Assembly: GCA_019636095.1 (NCBI GenBank)
Contig: JAHBYF010000002.1
Coordinates: 496,001-560,000, forward strand
Source: Hyphomonadaceae bacterium
Lineage (GTDB): Bacteria; Pseudomonadota; Alphaproteobacteria; Caulobacterales; Aquidulcibacteraceae
DNA: 64,000 bases
Reading direction: 5' to 3'
Part shown: positions 35,472 through 45,062 of the stretch, piece after piece
How positions within the stretch are numbered: position 1 is the first letter of the stretch
Layout: each line of letters begins with the position of its first letter
Notes under the pieces: model-generated
The model's input: only the letters and a program-made list of their open reading frames with translations
Databases searched by the model: none
What the model was told of the DNA's origin: nothing
Program-made: the position numbers and the translations under genes

Positions 35472-37928
35472 GTGGCTGACGAGAACGATCCAGACCGTCC
35501 GGAAGACGATCTTCCGGCAGGCGCATCCGAAGAGGATGCGGCAGACCCTGTCCAAGCGTCCGCCGACGAGCCCGCGCCGCCCGAAGCTCATCCCGAAGCC
35601 CATGAGGAATTGTTTGACGAGCCGGAGGCCGAGGCTTCCGTCGCGCCGCCGCCCGAACACCTACCTCAGGTCCCAGAAACGACGGAGCCTTCAAGCGCGC
35701 CGGTGCAACGCGAGGAAGCCGAAGCGGCGCCGGAGCCCGGACCTGAAACCGCACCGAAAGCCGACGAACCGCCGCTGCACTATTTCCGCGCTGCGGGCGA
35801 TCCGGAGGAAGCGCAGGAAGAACCGCCCGCGTCCTTGTGGGGCCGGCTGCGTGACCGCGTCACCAGCACCGCGCGCGACCTATGGCGTGCGATCGAGCCC
35901 AAATGGGTGGCGTTCGCCGGCGGCGCGCGCGCGTTCGGCGGCGAGATGTGGCGGCGGCTTCGTGGCATCAAACATCCGCGCAACGTGCGTGAAGCCGCGG
36001 TGTGGAGCGGTTGGTTGGCGGCTGGCGTCGTTGGCCTAGTTGTCGCCTTCTTCATCGCGATCACCTGGGATCTGCCATCGACGGATGATGTCTGGGAAGC
36101 ACGCGGCAGCCAGTCGATCACCTATCTCGACCGGAACGGGCACGTCATTTTGCGTGAAGGCGCGCAAAACGCGCCGCCTGTCGATCTCGCGTCGCTACCG
36201 CCTTATGTGGGCCAGGCGTTTGTCGCTATTGAGGACCGCCGTTTCTACGAACACTTCGGCGTCGATCTCGGCGGCATGATGCGCGCAGGCGCGGAAAATT
36301 TGCGTGCGGGTCGGGTCGTCCAAGGTGGTTCGACGCTCACGCAACAACTCGCGAAGAATCTCTTTCTCACCAACGAGCGCTCATGGCGGCGCAAATTCCA
36401 AGAGATCGCCATGGCGATTTGGTTGGAAGGGCGCTTCACTAAGGACGAAATCCTCGCGCTCTATCTGTCGCGCGTCTATTTCGGCGCCGGCGCTTACGGC
36501 ATCGAGGCGGCAGCCGAGCGCTATTTCGACCGCCCCGCCCGCGAACTGACCCTGCTCCAGGCCGCAATGATTGCCGGCCTTGTAAAGGCGCCGTCGCGCC
36601 TCAACCCAGCACGCCAAGACATTGAAGCGGCCCGCGACCGCGCCACCGTCGTGCTGAACGAAATGGTCAGCATGGGCTTCATCAGCGCGGCTGAGCGTGA
36701 AGCTGCGCTGCAAGAGGAACTGGTGATCAGCCGGCGCAATCCGGCAGGCGTGCTGTCTTACTATCGCGATTGGATCGATCCGCTCTTGAACGACGTGATC
36801 GGCCAACAGCGCGACGACTTCGTTGTCGAGACGACCATCGACATCGCGGCGCAACGCGCTGGCGATGAAGCTGTCAACGCCGTGCTCGGCGAACAGGGCG
36901 AAGCGCGCCGCATCAGCCAGGCCGCGCTCCTGGCGATGGACGATGAAGGCGGCGTGCGCGCGATGGTGGGCGGGCGCGACTACGACCAAAGCCAGTTCAA
37001 CCGCGCCACCCAAGCACACCGTCAACCCGGCTCGTCATTCAAGTACTTCATTTATCTCGCCGCGATGGAAAACGGCCTGACCCCTTGGAGCGTTCGCGAA
37101 GACGCGCCGATCACGATCCATATTCCCGGCCAGCCGTCCTGGACGCCGGGCAACTACACGCGCGAGTACCACGGACCAACTGAACTGATCCGCGCGTTCG
37201 CGCTTTCGTACAATATGGTTGCGATACGCGTCGCCAACGAAGTTGGCGGTCAGAACGTTATCGATGTTGCGCGACGCCTCGGCGTCACATCGCCGCTTCA
37301 CAATTATCACTCGTTGGCGCTTGGTGCGCAGGAAGTCACGCTGCTTGAAATGACTCAAGCCTACGGCGCGATGGCGGCCGAGGGCTACAACGTTCAAGCT
37401 CACGGCGTTACCCGCATACGGCGCGCCAGCAACAACGAAACCGTGTGGGCATTCCGACAAGCAGACCGTCAGCGTGTCATTGAAGAACGGCCACTGCGCT
37501 ACATGAACTACATGATGCGCCGTGTCGTTGACGCCGGCACCGGCACCGCGGCGCGCATCAACGGGCGGCAAGTCGGCGGCAAGACCGGCACGGGCAACGA
37601 CTATCGCGACGCGTGGTTTATCGGCTTTGTTCCCGGAATGGTGGCCGGCGTGTGGGCCGGCAATGACAACTTCTCAGAAACGGCGCGTGTGACGGGCGGT
37701 ACTCTGCCAACCCAAATCTGGGCGCGCTTCATGCCCACCGCGCTCCGTAACACGCCTGTCAGACCGCTCAATCTGCCGCAGGAAGAAGACTACAACGTCG
37801 GCGTCTCCGATCCGGAATCGCCGGAATTGACAGCCGTCGGCGCACCCATCGGCGCCGTCATCGGCGCACCTACGGTAACACCGCCAGACGCGCAAGATCG
37901 TTCGCTTGATTTTGGCCCAGAGGGCTAG
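35472..37928 (+). CDS. Bifunctional penicillin-binding protein 1A with acidic N-terminal region
   Basis: 818 residues. The first about 105 residues are acidic and Pro/Ala/Glu-rich, cytoplasmic and without known function. One transmembrane helix lies at about 180-200. The GT51 glycosyltransferase domain (about 225-400) shows EDRRFYEHFGVD with catalytic Glu254 and GGSTLTQQLAKN near 285. The transpeptidase has S521-x-x-K524 (PGSSFKYF), S579-Y-N581 and K704-T-G (GGKTGTGNDY). It polymerises and cross-links peptidoglycan. The GTG start has GGAGG ten bases upstream. The 260-bp region before it holds little else; a GGAAC/CGTT pair there has non-ideal spacing. Confidence 0.95.
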   Translation: MADENDPDRPEDDLPAGASEEDAADPVQASADEPAPPEAHPEAHEELFDEPEAEASVAPPPEHLPQVPETTEPSSAPVQREEAEAAPEPGPETAPKADEPPLHYFRAAGDPEEAQEEPPASLWGRLRDRVTSTARDLWRAIEPKWVAFAGGARAFGGEMWRRLRGIKHPRNVREAAVWSGWLAAGVVGLVVAFFIAITWDLPSTDDVWEARGSQSITYLDRNGHVILREGAQNAPPVDLASLPPYVGQAFVAIEDRRFYEHFGVDLGGMMRAGAENLRAGRVVQGGSTLTQQLAKNLFLTNERSWRRKFQEIAMAIWLEGRFTKDEILALYLSRVYFGAGAYGIEAAAERYFDRPARELTLLQAAMIAGLVKAPSRLNPARQDIEAARDRATVVLNEMVSMGFISAAEREAALQEELVISRRNPAGVLSYYRDWIDPLLNDVIGQQRDDFVVETTIDIAAQRAGDEAVNAVLGEQGEARRISQAALLAMDDEGGVRAMVGGRDYDQSQFNRATQAHRQPGSSFKYFIYLAAMENGLTPWSVREDAPITIHIPGQPSWTPGNYTREYHGPTELIRAFALSYNMVAIRVANEVGGQNVIDVARRLGVTSPLHNYHSLALGAQEVTLLEMTQAYGAMAAEGYNVQAHGVTRIRRASNNETVWAFRQADRQRVIEERPLRYMNYMMRRVVDAGTGTAARINGRQVGGKTGTGNDYRDAWFIGFVPGMVAGVWAGNDNFSETARVTGGTLPTQIWARFMPTALRNTPVRPLNLPQEEDYNVGVSDPESPELTAVGAPIGAVIGAPTVTPPDAQDRSLDFGPEG

Positions 37929-38019
37929 ATTTGCGGTGCGCGCTCCCGCTGACAAGCTGGAAACATCGCGCTAACCTCACCCCCGCACACGACCGTAACG
38001 ACGGCGTATGGGGGTTTTC

Positions 38020-40098
38020 ATGCAGAAATTTTTGTTCGCCGTTGCGGCGACGATTTGCACGCTCGCGCTTCCTGCTTCGGCCCAACAGCAAGCACAACGC
38101 GCACCACTTGATTGGTTCGTTGGCTACGAACAATTCCGCGGCGCACAGATTTCGCCGGACGGTCAACGCATTGCTGTAATTCGTCATGACTCCGTGGGCG
38201 ACACGTTGATGATCGTCGACCTCGAGACGCGCACGAGCCGCGCAATACAAACTGCGCGCGCCGATCAGCAGATGGAAATTGCATGGGTCGACTTCAAATC
38301 CGACGACCGCGTGATCTTCGGTGTAACTCAAAAAATCCACGTCGTTGACGACCGTCGATCGGTGCACCGCAACGTGCACGTCGATGACGCATACGAGTTC
38401 GTCTACCGCGTCTATGCGAGTTCACTAGACGGCAACGACCGGATAGCACTGTACGATCCTTCGGCGGGGCAAGGGTTCCCACGTTGGCTCAACGCCGAGA
38501 TCATTAGCGACCTGCCGCACGATCCAGACAATGTCCTCATGATCGTTCCAGACTGGAATGCGGCGAGACTCTGGCGGGTTAACATCAGAACCGGCGATCA
38601 CACCGAAATTGAACAGGGCGCTGCATGGACGGTTGGCTGGGTGGTCGACGCGCAGGGAACGCCTGTGCTGCGCGAAGATGCGATCAGCAGTGGCAAAGGC
38701 TTCGCTTGGTTGCGTCGCGGCCCAGGCCAACACACCTGGACAGAAGTCGCGAGATATCGCGGGGAAGATGCTGCGAACGGCGCGCCGACATTCACGGGGG
38801 TCGGCCCCGCCCTCCAGCCTGGGCAAGTCTTCGTTCTTGCCCGCCGCGATGGCGACGACACCAGCGGCCTCTACGTGTTCGATACCGCAACGGGACAATA
38901 CGCCGAGACCATCCAGCGCAATACGGAATTTGACGTGTCTTCGGCGACGTTGGATCGCGAAAATAATGTAGTGCTTGCGGCTTGCTGGTGGGGCCTGCGG
39001 CGAGTTTGCGAACCTAAAGACGCAGCGTTTGGGCGCCATTGGCGCGCCATAACTCAAGCTCTTGGCGATGACGTCACCGTGTCGTTGAGCGGCCGAGGAG
39101 GCGAAGGCGGCTCGCGATGGCTCATCTATACGGAGTCTCCGCAGGATCTTGGGACGTACGCGCTTTACGATAGCACTACGCACAACCTGAACACATTGTT
39201 CAGCGTACGCGCCACAAACCCGTCCCTGCTGCCCACGGAGCGTATTGTAGAATATACCGCGAGCGACGGCATGCATCTTTGGGGCTATCTTTGGGTGCCT
39301 CCGGGAGTGACCGATGTCCGCAACCTGCCAGTTATCGTGACGCCACACGGTGGTCCCGAGGCACGCGATGTTTGGGGGCACAGCATTTTTGGCCAGACTT
39401 TTGCCAGCCAAGGCTATGTCGTGTTTGAACCCAATTTCCGCGGTGGCGGTGGCTTTGGGCGAAGCTTCGTTGAGGCCGGACATCATCAATGGGGACGGCG
39501 TATGCAAGAGGACGTCGCCGACGGCGTCAGAAGCCTGATCGACACTGGCATCGCGGACCCGAACCGGATCTGCATCATGGGTTGGTCTCACGGGGGCTAC
39601 ATGGCCTTCACCGCCTCGTTCATGAATACTGATCTGTTCAAGTGCGCAGTCGCTGGCGCCGGCATTTCCGATTTGAACGCCATGCTCCGCTGGGAGCGCG
39701 CCGGATCAAACGAGGCGGACGTCGGTGCAGGAGGCGGCTGGGGCCAAAACAGCATCTCCTATCAGTATTGGACACAAGCAATCGGCCAAGAGGGTTCCGA
39801 ACTCAATCGCTATTCCGCCGCCGAAAACGTCGACCGGGTGACCATTCCCTTGCTCATGATTCACGGCGATGAAGACCAGACCGTTCCGTTTGAGCAGAGT
39901 GAGATTATGGAGCGTGCCATGAGGCGTGCGGGCAAATCTGCGCGTCTCGTTCGCTTGGAAGCTATGGATCATTACTATCGCCCCGACAATGAGGCCGGAT
40001 GGCGAACTGCGTTCACGGAAGCGCTGGCGTTCTTCAACGCAAATATCGGTCCCGGTGTGCCGCCGGGTGGCGGAACGGCGGCGCCTACGCAGCACTAA
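38020..40098 (+). CDS. Exported S9-family (prolyl-oligopeptidase-like) peptidase
   Basis: 692 residues from ATG 38020, chosen because GGGGG lies just upstream; an ATG at 38008 would add four residues. Signal peptide MQKFLFAVAATICTLALPASAQ. A beta-propeller-like middle (about 30-410) is followed by an alpha/beta-hydrolase domain with nucleophile Ser523 in GWSHGGYMAF. The Asp (HGDEDQTVPF) and His (MDHYY) of the triad are near the C-terminus. It would cleave short peptides in the periplasm. A stem-loop follows the stop. Confidence 0.92.
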   Translation: MQKFLFAVAATICTLALPASAQQQAQRAPLDWFVGYEQFRGAQISPDGQRIAVIRHDSVGDTLMIVDLETRTSRAIQTARADQQMEIAWVDFKSDDRVIFGVTQKIHVVDDRRSVHRNVHVDDAYEFVYRVYASSLDGNDRIALYDPSAGQGFPRWLNAEIISDLPHDPDNVLMIVPDWNAARLWRVNIRTGDHTEIEQGAAWTVGWVVDAQGTPVLREDAISSGKGFAWLRRGPGQHTWTEVARYRGEDAANGAPTFTGVGPALQPGQVFVLARRDGDDTSGLYVFDTATGQYAETIQRNTEFDVSSATLDRENNVVLAACWWGLRRVCEPKDAAFGRHWRAITQALGDDVTVSLSGRGGEGGSRWLIYTESPQDLGTYALYDSTTHNLNTLFSVRATNPSLLPTERIVEYTASDGMHLWGYLWVPPGVTDVRNLPVIVTPHGGPEARDVWGHSIFGQTFASQGYVVFEPNFRGGGGFGRSFVEAGHHQWGRRMQEDVADGVRSLIDTGIADPNRICIMGWSHGGYMAFTASFMNTDLFKCAVAGAGISDLNAMLRWERAGSNEADVGAGGGWGQNSISYQYWTQAIGQEGSELNRYSAAENVDRVTIPLLMIHGDEDQTVPFEQSEIMERAMRRAGKSARLVRLEAMDHYYRPDNEAGWRTAFTEALAFFNANIGPGVPPGGGTAAPTQH

Positions 40099-40102
40099 GT
40101 TA

Positions 40103-40140
40103 TGACGCCGGTCCCGGCTACCATCTGCGGGCCGGCGTCA
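40103..40140 (+). terminator. Stem-loop after the S9 peptidase gene
   Basis: TGACGCCGG (40103-40111) pairs with CCGGCGTCA (40132-40140), and an inner CCCG/CGGG pair extends it. It begins five bases after the stop codon. There is no T-run, so termination may be partial or Rho-assisted. Confidence 0.45.
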
Positions 40141-40173
40141 GCCCATAGACATCGCTCGACATGAGGCCCCTGC

Positions 40174-40734
40174 ATGCAATGGATGAATACCAAAGGCGGT
40201 TACGGCTGGCTCGCTATTGCCCTGCACTGGCTCGCCGCGATCGCCGTGATCGCCATGCTTGTGACCGGATTCCAGGCTGGCTTCGCAGGCGACGCTGGTG
40301 ATCGCGCCGCGCGCTCTGCGCTGATGGGGTTGCACATCTCGATCGGCGCGTCGGTGATCCTCATTCTCTTGGCCCGGGTTGTTTCGAGCTACCTTCAGCC
40401 GCGACCGACGCCGCCAGAACAAGCGCCGTTCCTGCAATTCCTCTCCAGCGCCACGCACCAAGTGCTGCTGCTCGCCATCCTTCTGCAGGTGGTCTCCGGC
40501 CCGCTCGCCGTTTGGTCGGGCGGACGCGCGATTCACGTGTTCGATCTCTTCTCGCTGCCATCACCCTTCGCGGCGCGTAATCAAGGCATTCACGAGATCG
40601 CTGAAACGTTGCACGCCATTGGCCGCTGGGCGCTCGTCGGTGCGATTTCGCTCCACGTTCTGGGCGCCCTAAAGCACGTGATAATCGATCGCGACGGCGT
40701 CATGCGGCGCATACTCGCGCCGTCGAAGTCTTAG
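40174..40734 (+). CDS. Cytochrome b561-family membrane protein
   Basis: 186 residues, four transmembrane helices. Candidate heme-ligand histidines sit in LHWLAA (helix 1), GLHISIG (helix 2), HEIAETLHAIGRW and SLHVLGALKH (helices 3-4). Proteins of this type are b-type cytochromes that pass electrons between quinol and periplasmic acceptors. GAGG precedes the ATG. Its stop overlaps the convergent metallopeptidase gene by TTAG. Confidence 0.9.
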   Translation: MQWMNTKGGYGWLAIALHWLAAIAVIAMLVTGFQAGFAGDAGDRAARSALMGLHISIGASVILILLARVVSSYLQPRPTPPEQAPFLQFLSSATHQVLLLAILLQVVSGPLAVWSGGRAIHVFDLFSLPSPFAARNQGIHEIAETLHAIGRWALVGAISLHVLGALKHVIIDRDGVMRRILAPSKS

Positions 40735-41474
40735 CGCGCCATACCCACGGCGTGCAGCTTGCAACCGTGCTCGTGGAGCCAATGGCGCCCCGCTTCGTAG
40801 TCGGGCATGCACTTGGCGACCAAAGCCCAGAAGCGGCGCGAGTGGTTCATTTCTCTGAGATGGGCCACTTCATGTGCGGCGAGGTAATCGAGCACAAAAG
40901 GCGGCGCCATCACGACGCGCCAAGAGAATGACAAAACACCATCGACGGAACATGAGCCCCAGCGCGAGCGGAGTTCTTTCACCTGAATGCGATCTGGTTT
41001 GACGCCGAGCTTGATGGCGTGGGTCGCGACGCGGTCGATCAGATCGTGACGCGCCTGATCCTTCAAGTAGCGTAGCACGCGGCCTTCGAAGAGAGCCACA
41101 TCTGGCGCCTGCACGATCAGACGCGGCAGCAAGTCTTCTTCGATCCAAGCCGGCTTGCGGCCGTGCTTGTAGACCAATTCGTGTTCGACACCGCGCAACG
41201 GCACGAACGAACCAGGCGCCAGCGAAACACCCCGCGGAAGCCGCGAGAGTTCCTGTGCAATCCAACCCGCACGCTCGCTGGCGAACTGCGCCGCGTGCTT
41301 CAGATGCCGCTTGGAAGGCGCCGTTGCGATCGCCTCGCGTCGTGCGGGATCAATACGCACCGAGATATGACGTGCGCGCGGGTTCACGATCAGCTTCACC
41401 GGCACGCGGCGGCCGTCGATCGTTTCGATCTCGGTTTGACCCGGTTCGACCTTCTGTCGCGAATCGGAGCGCAT
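40731..41474 (-). CDS. YgjP-type (M48/DUF45) metal-dependent hydrolase
   Basis: 247 residues from ATG 41474. The zinc-peptidase motif HEVAHLREMNHSRRFW (HExxH plus a following His) lies near residues 195-210, preceded by the family landmark ELRSRWGSCSVDGVLSFSWRVVMAP. Characterised relatives are poorly known, and the fold resembles wss1/SprT-like proteases. A longer frame to 41594 would overlap the divergent GFA gene and is not supported. Confidence 0.87.
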   Translation of the reverse strand: MRSDSRQKVEPGQTEIETIDGRRVPVKLIVNPRARHISVRIDPARREAIATAPSKRHLKHAAQFASERAGWIAQELSRLPRGVSLAPGSFVPLRGVEHELVYKHGRKPAWIEEDLLPRLIVQAPDVALFEGRVLRYLKDQARHDLIDRVATHAIKLGVKPDRIQVKELRSRWGSCSVDGVLSFSWRVVMAPPFVLDYLAAHEVAHLREMNHSRRFWALVAKCMPDYEAGRHWLHEHGCKLHAVGMAR

Positions 41475-41546
41475 GCGCAAGAATCTCACGTCGGGCTGAT
41501 TCACGCGACCCGCCCGCACGGCTAAGCTGCGCAGGAAGGTGAGAAC

Positions 41547-41939
41547 ATGCCTCTCTATCGTGGATCGTGTCACTGCGGCGGCGTCCAATTCCAAATCGAT
41601 GCCGAAATCACCGATATCTATATGTGCGATTGCTCACTCTGCGCGAAGAAAAATGCGCTGATGACAACCGTGGCTGAGGACAAGTTCACACTGCTCTCGG
41701 GCGAGGACAAGCTCACGCTGTATCAGTGGAACACGAAAATCGCGCACCACTATTTCTGCAGCGTCTGCGGCATTTATCCATTTCATCGCAAACGCTCGAT
41801 GCCCGATCACTACGGCGTCAATGTGCGCTGCCTCACTGACTTTGACGCAGACGCAATTCCCATTCGCCACGCGGAGGGAAAGACGATGACGCTTGCAGAA
41901 GAAAATCCCGCTGGCGGCTGGAGCGGGCCGAAAGCCTAG
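41547..41939 (+). CDS. GFA/CENP-V-domain zinc protein
   Basis: 130 residues. Zinc-binding cysteines in the order of the GFA fold: GSCHCGGVQF, CDCSLCAKKN and YFCSVCGIYPFH. The family is named after glutathione-dependent formaldehyde-activating enzyme, but most members have no proven activity. Divergent from the YgjP-type gene. Its stop overlaps the phaZ stop (CTAG). Confidence 0.9.
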   Translation: MPLYRGSCHCGGVQFQIDAEITDIYMCDCSLCAKKNALMTTVAEDKFTLLSGEDKLTLYQWNTKIAHHYFCSVCGIYPFHRKRSMPDHYGVNVRCLTDFDADAIPIRHAEGKTMTLAEENPAGGWSGPKA

Positions 41940-43231
41940 TTCTCGCCAACCAGCTTCAGGTTTGCGCGCCTCGCATTGCGCGAAGCGTTCGAATGAAAGT
42001 TGCGCATGAACTCGCGCACGCGCGGATAGATTTCTGTGCGGAAGCGGCGGCCTGAGAAGACGCCATAATGACCAACGCCCGGCTGAATGTAGTCGCGCCG
42101 CATCTGCTCCGGAATGTTTTCGCAAATGTCGTGCGCGGCTTGGGTCTGACCGATGCCGGAGATGTCGTCGTTCTCACCTTCGACGGTCAGCAGCGCTGTC
42201 TTTGTGATTTTGCTCGGATCAACCTTGCGGCCACGATGGGTCATCGTCCCGTTGGGCAGACGATATTCCTGGAAAATCTCGATCAAGGTCTGGATGTAGA
42301 ACTCCTCCGAGAGATCCATCACAGCGAGGTATTCGTCATAGAACTCGCGGTGTTTGTCGGCGCTATCGCCATCGCCCTTCACCAGGTTCTGAAAGAACGA
42401 ATTGTGCGCATCGACGTGGCGCGAGAGATTCATGCCCATGAAACTCGCGAGCTGCACAAAGCCCGGATACACGCGTCGGAACGCGCCCGGATAGAGCGCC
42501 GGCACAGTGTGGATCATGTGGGACTTGAACCACTCAATGTCGCGCTTTTCGGCAAGCAGATTTGGCGCCGTTGGCGATTTGCGCGCATCGATCGGCGAAC
42601 CCATGATCGTCATCGTCGCCGGCGTACAAGGATCGTCCTCCTCGGCCATCAGCGCGACGGCAGCGACGACAGCGGGGCCGGGCTGACACACGGCAACAAC
42701 ATGCGTTTGCGGACCGAGCGCGCGCAGCATACCCATGACATGATCAATGTAGTCGTTGAGATCGAAGCGGCCGGCGATCACAGGCACCATGCGCGCATCT
42801 GCCCAGTCGGTGATGTAAACCTCATGCTCGGGTAGAAAGGCGTTCACGGTGTCGCGCAGGAGTGTCGCGTAGTGACCAGACATCGGCGCTACGATCAGCA
42901 CCGTTGGATCGGTGCGATCGCCGCGCGCCTCCTGCAACGCTGCGGCATCGCGCTCGAAGTGGATCATGTTTGCCCACGGAGAGGACCACACGCTCTTCGG
43001 CGTCACCGCAACCTCGGCGCCGTTGACCTTTGTCACCGGTAATTTCCACTCAGGCTTGCGGTAGCGGCGCGTCATGGACTCGAACAGATCGGCCGCAGCA
43101 GCCGCCGTGCGCCCGGCCTCGGTGTCGCCAATCGGGTTGAACGGCGAGCGCAGCATTGATGATTGCATCAAAGCCGCAATGCGAAGCGGCGCCACCGACA
43201 TGTGGCCGAGTTCATAAAGCGAATAGAGCAT
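41936..43231 (-). CDS. phaZ: Intracellular polyhydroxyalkanoate depolymerase
   Basis: 431 residues from ATG 43231, which has AAGGG at good spacing. The family is clear: MLYSLYELGHMSVAPLRIAA at the start, NPIGDTEAGRTAAAAADLFE, ITDWADARMVP and the catalytic cysteine Cys182 in VVAVCQPGPA, a lipase box in which Cys replaces Ser, as in Ralstonia-type PhaZ. The C-terminal GVGHYGVFSGRRFRTEIYP holds the catalytic His. It mobilises stored PHA granules. No PHA synthase or phasin lies nearby. Confidence 0.95.
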   Translation of the reverse strand: MLYSLYELGHMSVAPLRIAALMQSSMLRSPFNPIGDTEAGRTAAAAADLFESMTRRYRKPEWKLPVTKVNGAEVAVTPKSVWSSPWANMIHFERDAAALQEARGDRTDPTVLIVAPMSGHYATLLRDTVNAFLPEHEVYITDWADARMVPVIAGRFDLNDYIDHVMGMLRALGPQTHVVAVCQPGPAVVAAVALMAEEDDPCTPATMTIMGSPIDARKSPTAPNLLAEKRDIEWFKSHMIHTVPALYPGAFRRVYPGFVQLASFMGMNLSRHVDAHNSFFQNLVKGDGDSADKHREFYDEYLAVMDLSEEFYIQTLIEIFQEYRLPNGTMTHRGRKVDPSKITKTALLTVEGENDDISGIGQTQAAHDICENIPEQMRRDYIQPGVGHYGVFSGRRFRTEIYPRVREFMRNFHSNASRNARRANLKLVGEN

Positions 43232-43459
43232 GCGAGCCCTTCTGCTGCGGCGCAGCAACCTTTGGGAATACTGCGCGTCGCCCTGTTTCCAACAAGCTAA
43301 GACAACTCAGCAGGCGAGCCTTTCGCATTGCAGCGCCAGGCTGGCGACTATGCCTCAAGTCTTAACCGGCTCCCCCACGCCGGGTTCCACGCCCGGTCGC
43401 TTTCCGTGGTTTGAATGTAATGGGACCAGCGACGGGTGCAACAACCCCACTTCACATAA

Positions 43460-44170
43460 TCAGGTGTGAGGGGCTCGCTCCAGCCCCGCGGCGATGCATG
43501 CAGCGATGCTTTCGGGCGATGCCGGCACGAGCGGACTGGCCGGGTCCAAAGGATCCGCTCTATTCACGGTCTGGATGATCGAAACCGTCCGCCAATTCCC
43601 ATCCACCACATAGAGCAACGACGAATGATCGACGTTGTATTCGTCTGCTGGCGCGCCCGGGATTGGTGAGCGTGAGTGATGCACTTGGAATGCCGCAGCT
43701 GCCGCATCCACCTGTGCCCGCGTACCGGTGAGGCCTGCGAGGCCCGGTGGAAAGCCTTGTGTATGCGTGTATTCATGCATGCGTTGGGGGGTATCGCGTT
43801 CGGGGTCGACTGTGATCAGCACAGGCTGCACATCGTAACCGCCGGGCTGGGCGAGCGCTTCAGCGAGCGCGTACATGGTTGTTGGGCAGACATCGGGGCA
43901 GTGCGTAAAGCCGAAATAGATGACTGCGGGTTCGCCTGCGTAATCCGCCTGCGTCACGCGCGCGCCGTTGGAATCAACCAGATCGATCGGACCACCGACA
44001 GCATCTACGTTTTGCTGGATGCAATCACGCGGCGCCGTGGCTTGCCTGCCGCCGCCACCATTGGCGCCCACCATCAACATTGCGCCCAGCGCCGCCAATC
44101 CTGCCACCGCGACGGCGGGCACAACAGCGCCCGTCAAATTGCGGCGCGGCGTTTCGACAGGTTCTGCCAT
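43460..44170 (-). CDS. SCO1/SenC copper chaperone
   Basis: 236 residues from ATG 44170. A signal anchor (AVVPAVAVAGLAALGAMLMVG) is followed by a thioredoxin-like domain. The copper ligands are Cys91 and Cys95 in FTHCPDVCPTT and His182 in VDHSSLLYVVD. SCO proteins deliver or reduce the CuA centre of cytochrome oxidase. The oxidase genes are not in this window. An in-frame extension to 44371 overlaps the divergent gene and is rejected. Confidence 0.92.
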   Translation of the reverse strand: MAEPVETPRRNLTGAVVPAVAVAGLAALGAMLMVGANGGGGRQATAPRDCIQQNVDAVGGPIDLVDSNGARVTQADYAGEPAVIYFGFTHCPDVCPTTMYALAEALAQPGGYDVQPVLITVDPERDTPQRMHEYTHTQGFPPGLAGLTGTRAQVDAAAAAFQVHHSRSPIPGAPADEYNVDHSSLLYVVDGNWRTVSIIQTVNRADPLDPASPLVPASPESIAACIAAGLERAPHT

Positions 44171-44285
44171 CGTACTAGCTAAACCCCTGGAACTCGCAGC
44201 TATCAACGTGGCGCGAGGGCACAGGGGGCGCAATGCCGCAGGCAAAGCTTGAGCTAGGCGGCGAATTTGCGCATGTGGCGTTTTG

Positions 44286-45062
44286 ATGAAAAGCGCGCGC
44301 ACGCCCCTCATCGCGATTGCGACTATTCTGGGCCTTATTGCGGCGCTTGGACTGTTCGTGCTGCCGCGCATGCAATCGCATGATGCGCCCTGCGCAACCC
44401 ACGAGTTCGAAGGTTCGCGCTTTACCGTCTGTACCTACGACGCGCGCCGTCAAGACATGCAGCTGTTCTCCCGCGCCTCTGGCGGAGGCTATCTGCGGAG
44501 CTTTGACGCTCTTCAAAGACAGCTGGGCGCCGATGCTTCACGAGTTCGATTCGCGATGAATGCAGGCATGTTCAACGACACCGGCGCGCCGATCGGACTC
44601 TACGTCGAAGACGGCGATGAGCAAAAATCGATTTCGCTCACAGACGGGCCAGGTAACTTTCACCTGAAACCCAACGGGGTGTTCTGGCAGGGCCAGGATG
44701 GCGCGCTGCACATCGAAATCTCCGAAGACTATGCGCGCGCGGAGCGCCAAGCACGCTGGGCCACGCAATCGGGGCCGCTGCTGCTGATCAATGGCTCGCT
44801 ACACCCCCGCATCGCCGATGACGGAACCTCACGGCTCGTCCGCAACGGTGTCGGCCTACGCGATCAACACACCGCCTATTTTGTCATCAGTTCGGGCTTT
44901 GTGTCTTTCGGACGCTTCGCGCGTTTCTTTCGCGACGAACTGCACTGTCGCGACGCACTCTTTCTTGATGGCACGGTCTCGAGCGTATGGGCGCCGAGCG
45001 TTGGGCGATACGACGACAACCACGACCTGGGGCCAATGGTTGTCGTCCTCGATCGCCGTTAA
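44286..45062 (+). CDS. Phosphodiester-glycosidase (NAGPA/YigE)-like exported protein
   Basis: 258 residues from the ATG at 44286. N-terminal anchor (RTPLIAIATILGLIAALGLFVLP), then a NAGPA-type domain: RFAMNAGMFNDTGAPIGLYVEDG, GNFHLKPNGVF, TQSGPLLLINGSLHPR and CRDALFLDGTVSSVWAP. The domain is shared with the mammalian uncovering enzyme that removes GlcNAc from phosphodiesters and with periplasmic YigE-like proteins, so sugar-phosphate or exopolysaccharide processing is plausible. The stop overlaps the DUF6607 gene stop by TTAA. Confidence 0.85.
   Translation: MKSARTPLIAIATILGLIAALGLFVLPRMQSHDAPCATHEFEGSRFTVCTYDARRQDMQLFSRASGGGYLRSFDALQRQLGADASRVRFAMNAGMFNDTGAPIGLYVEDGDEQKSISLTDGPGNFHLKPNGVFWQGQDGALHIEISEDYARAERQARWATQSGPLLLINGSLHPRIADDGTSRLVRNGVGLRDQHTAYFVISSGFVSFGRFARFFRDELHCRDALFLDGTVSSVWAPSVGRYDDNHDLGPMVVVLDRR

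Noticed and set aside
38425..39591. A 388-codon antisense frame within the S9 peptidase gene
   Set aside because: The S9 peptidase on the other strand has a signal peptide, catalytic serine and ribosome-binding site. The antisense frame has none.
43371..43405. A tRNA, because of GCCGGGTTCCACGCCCGGT
   Set aside because: The arm could mimic a T-stem, but no acceptor, D or anticodon arm fits around it.
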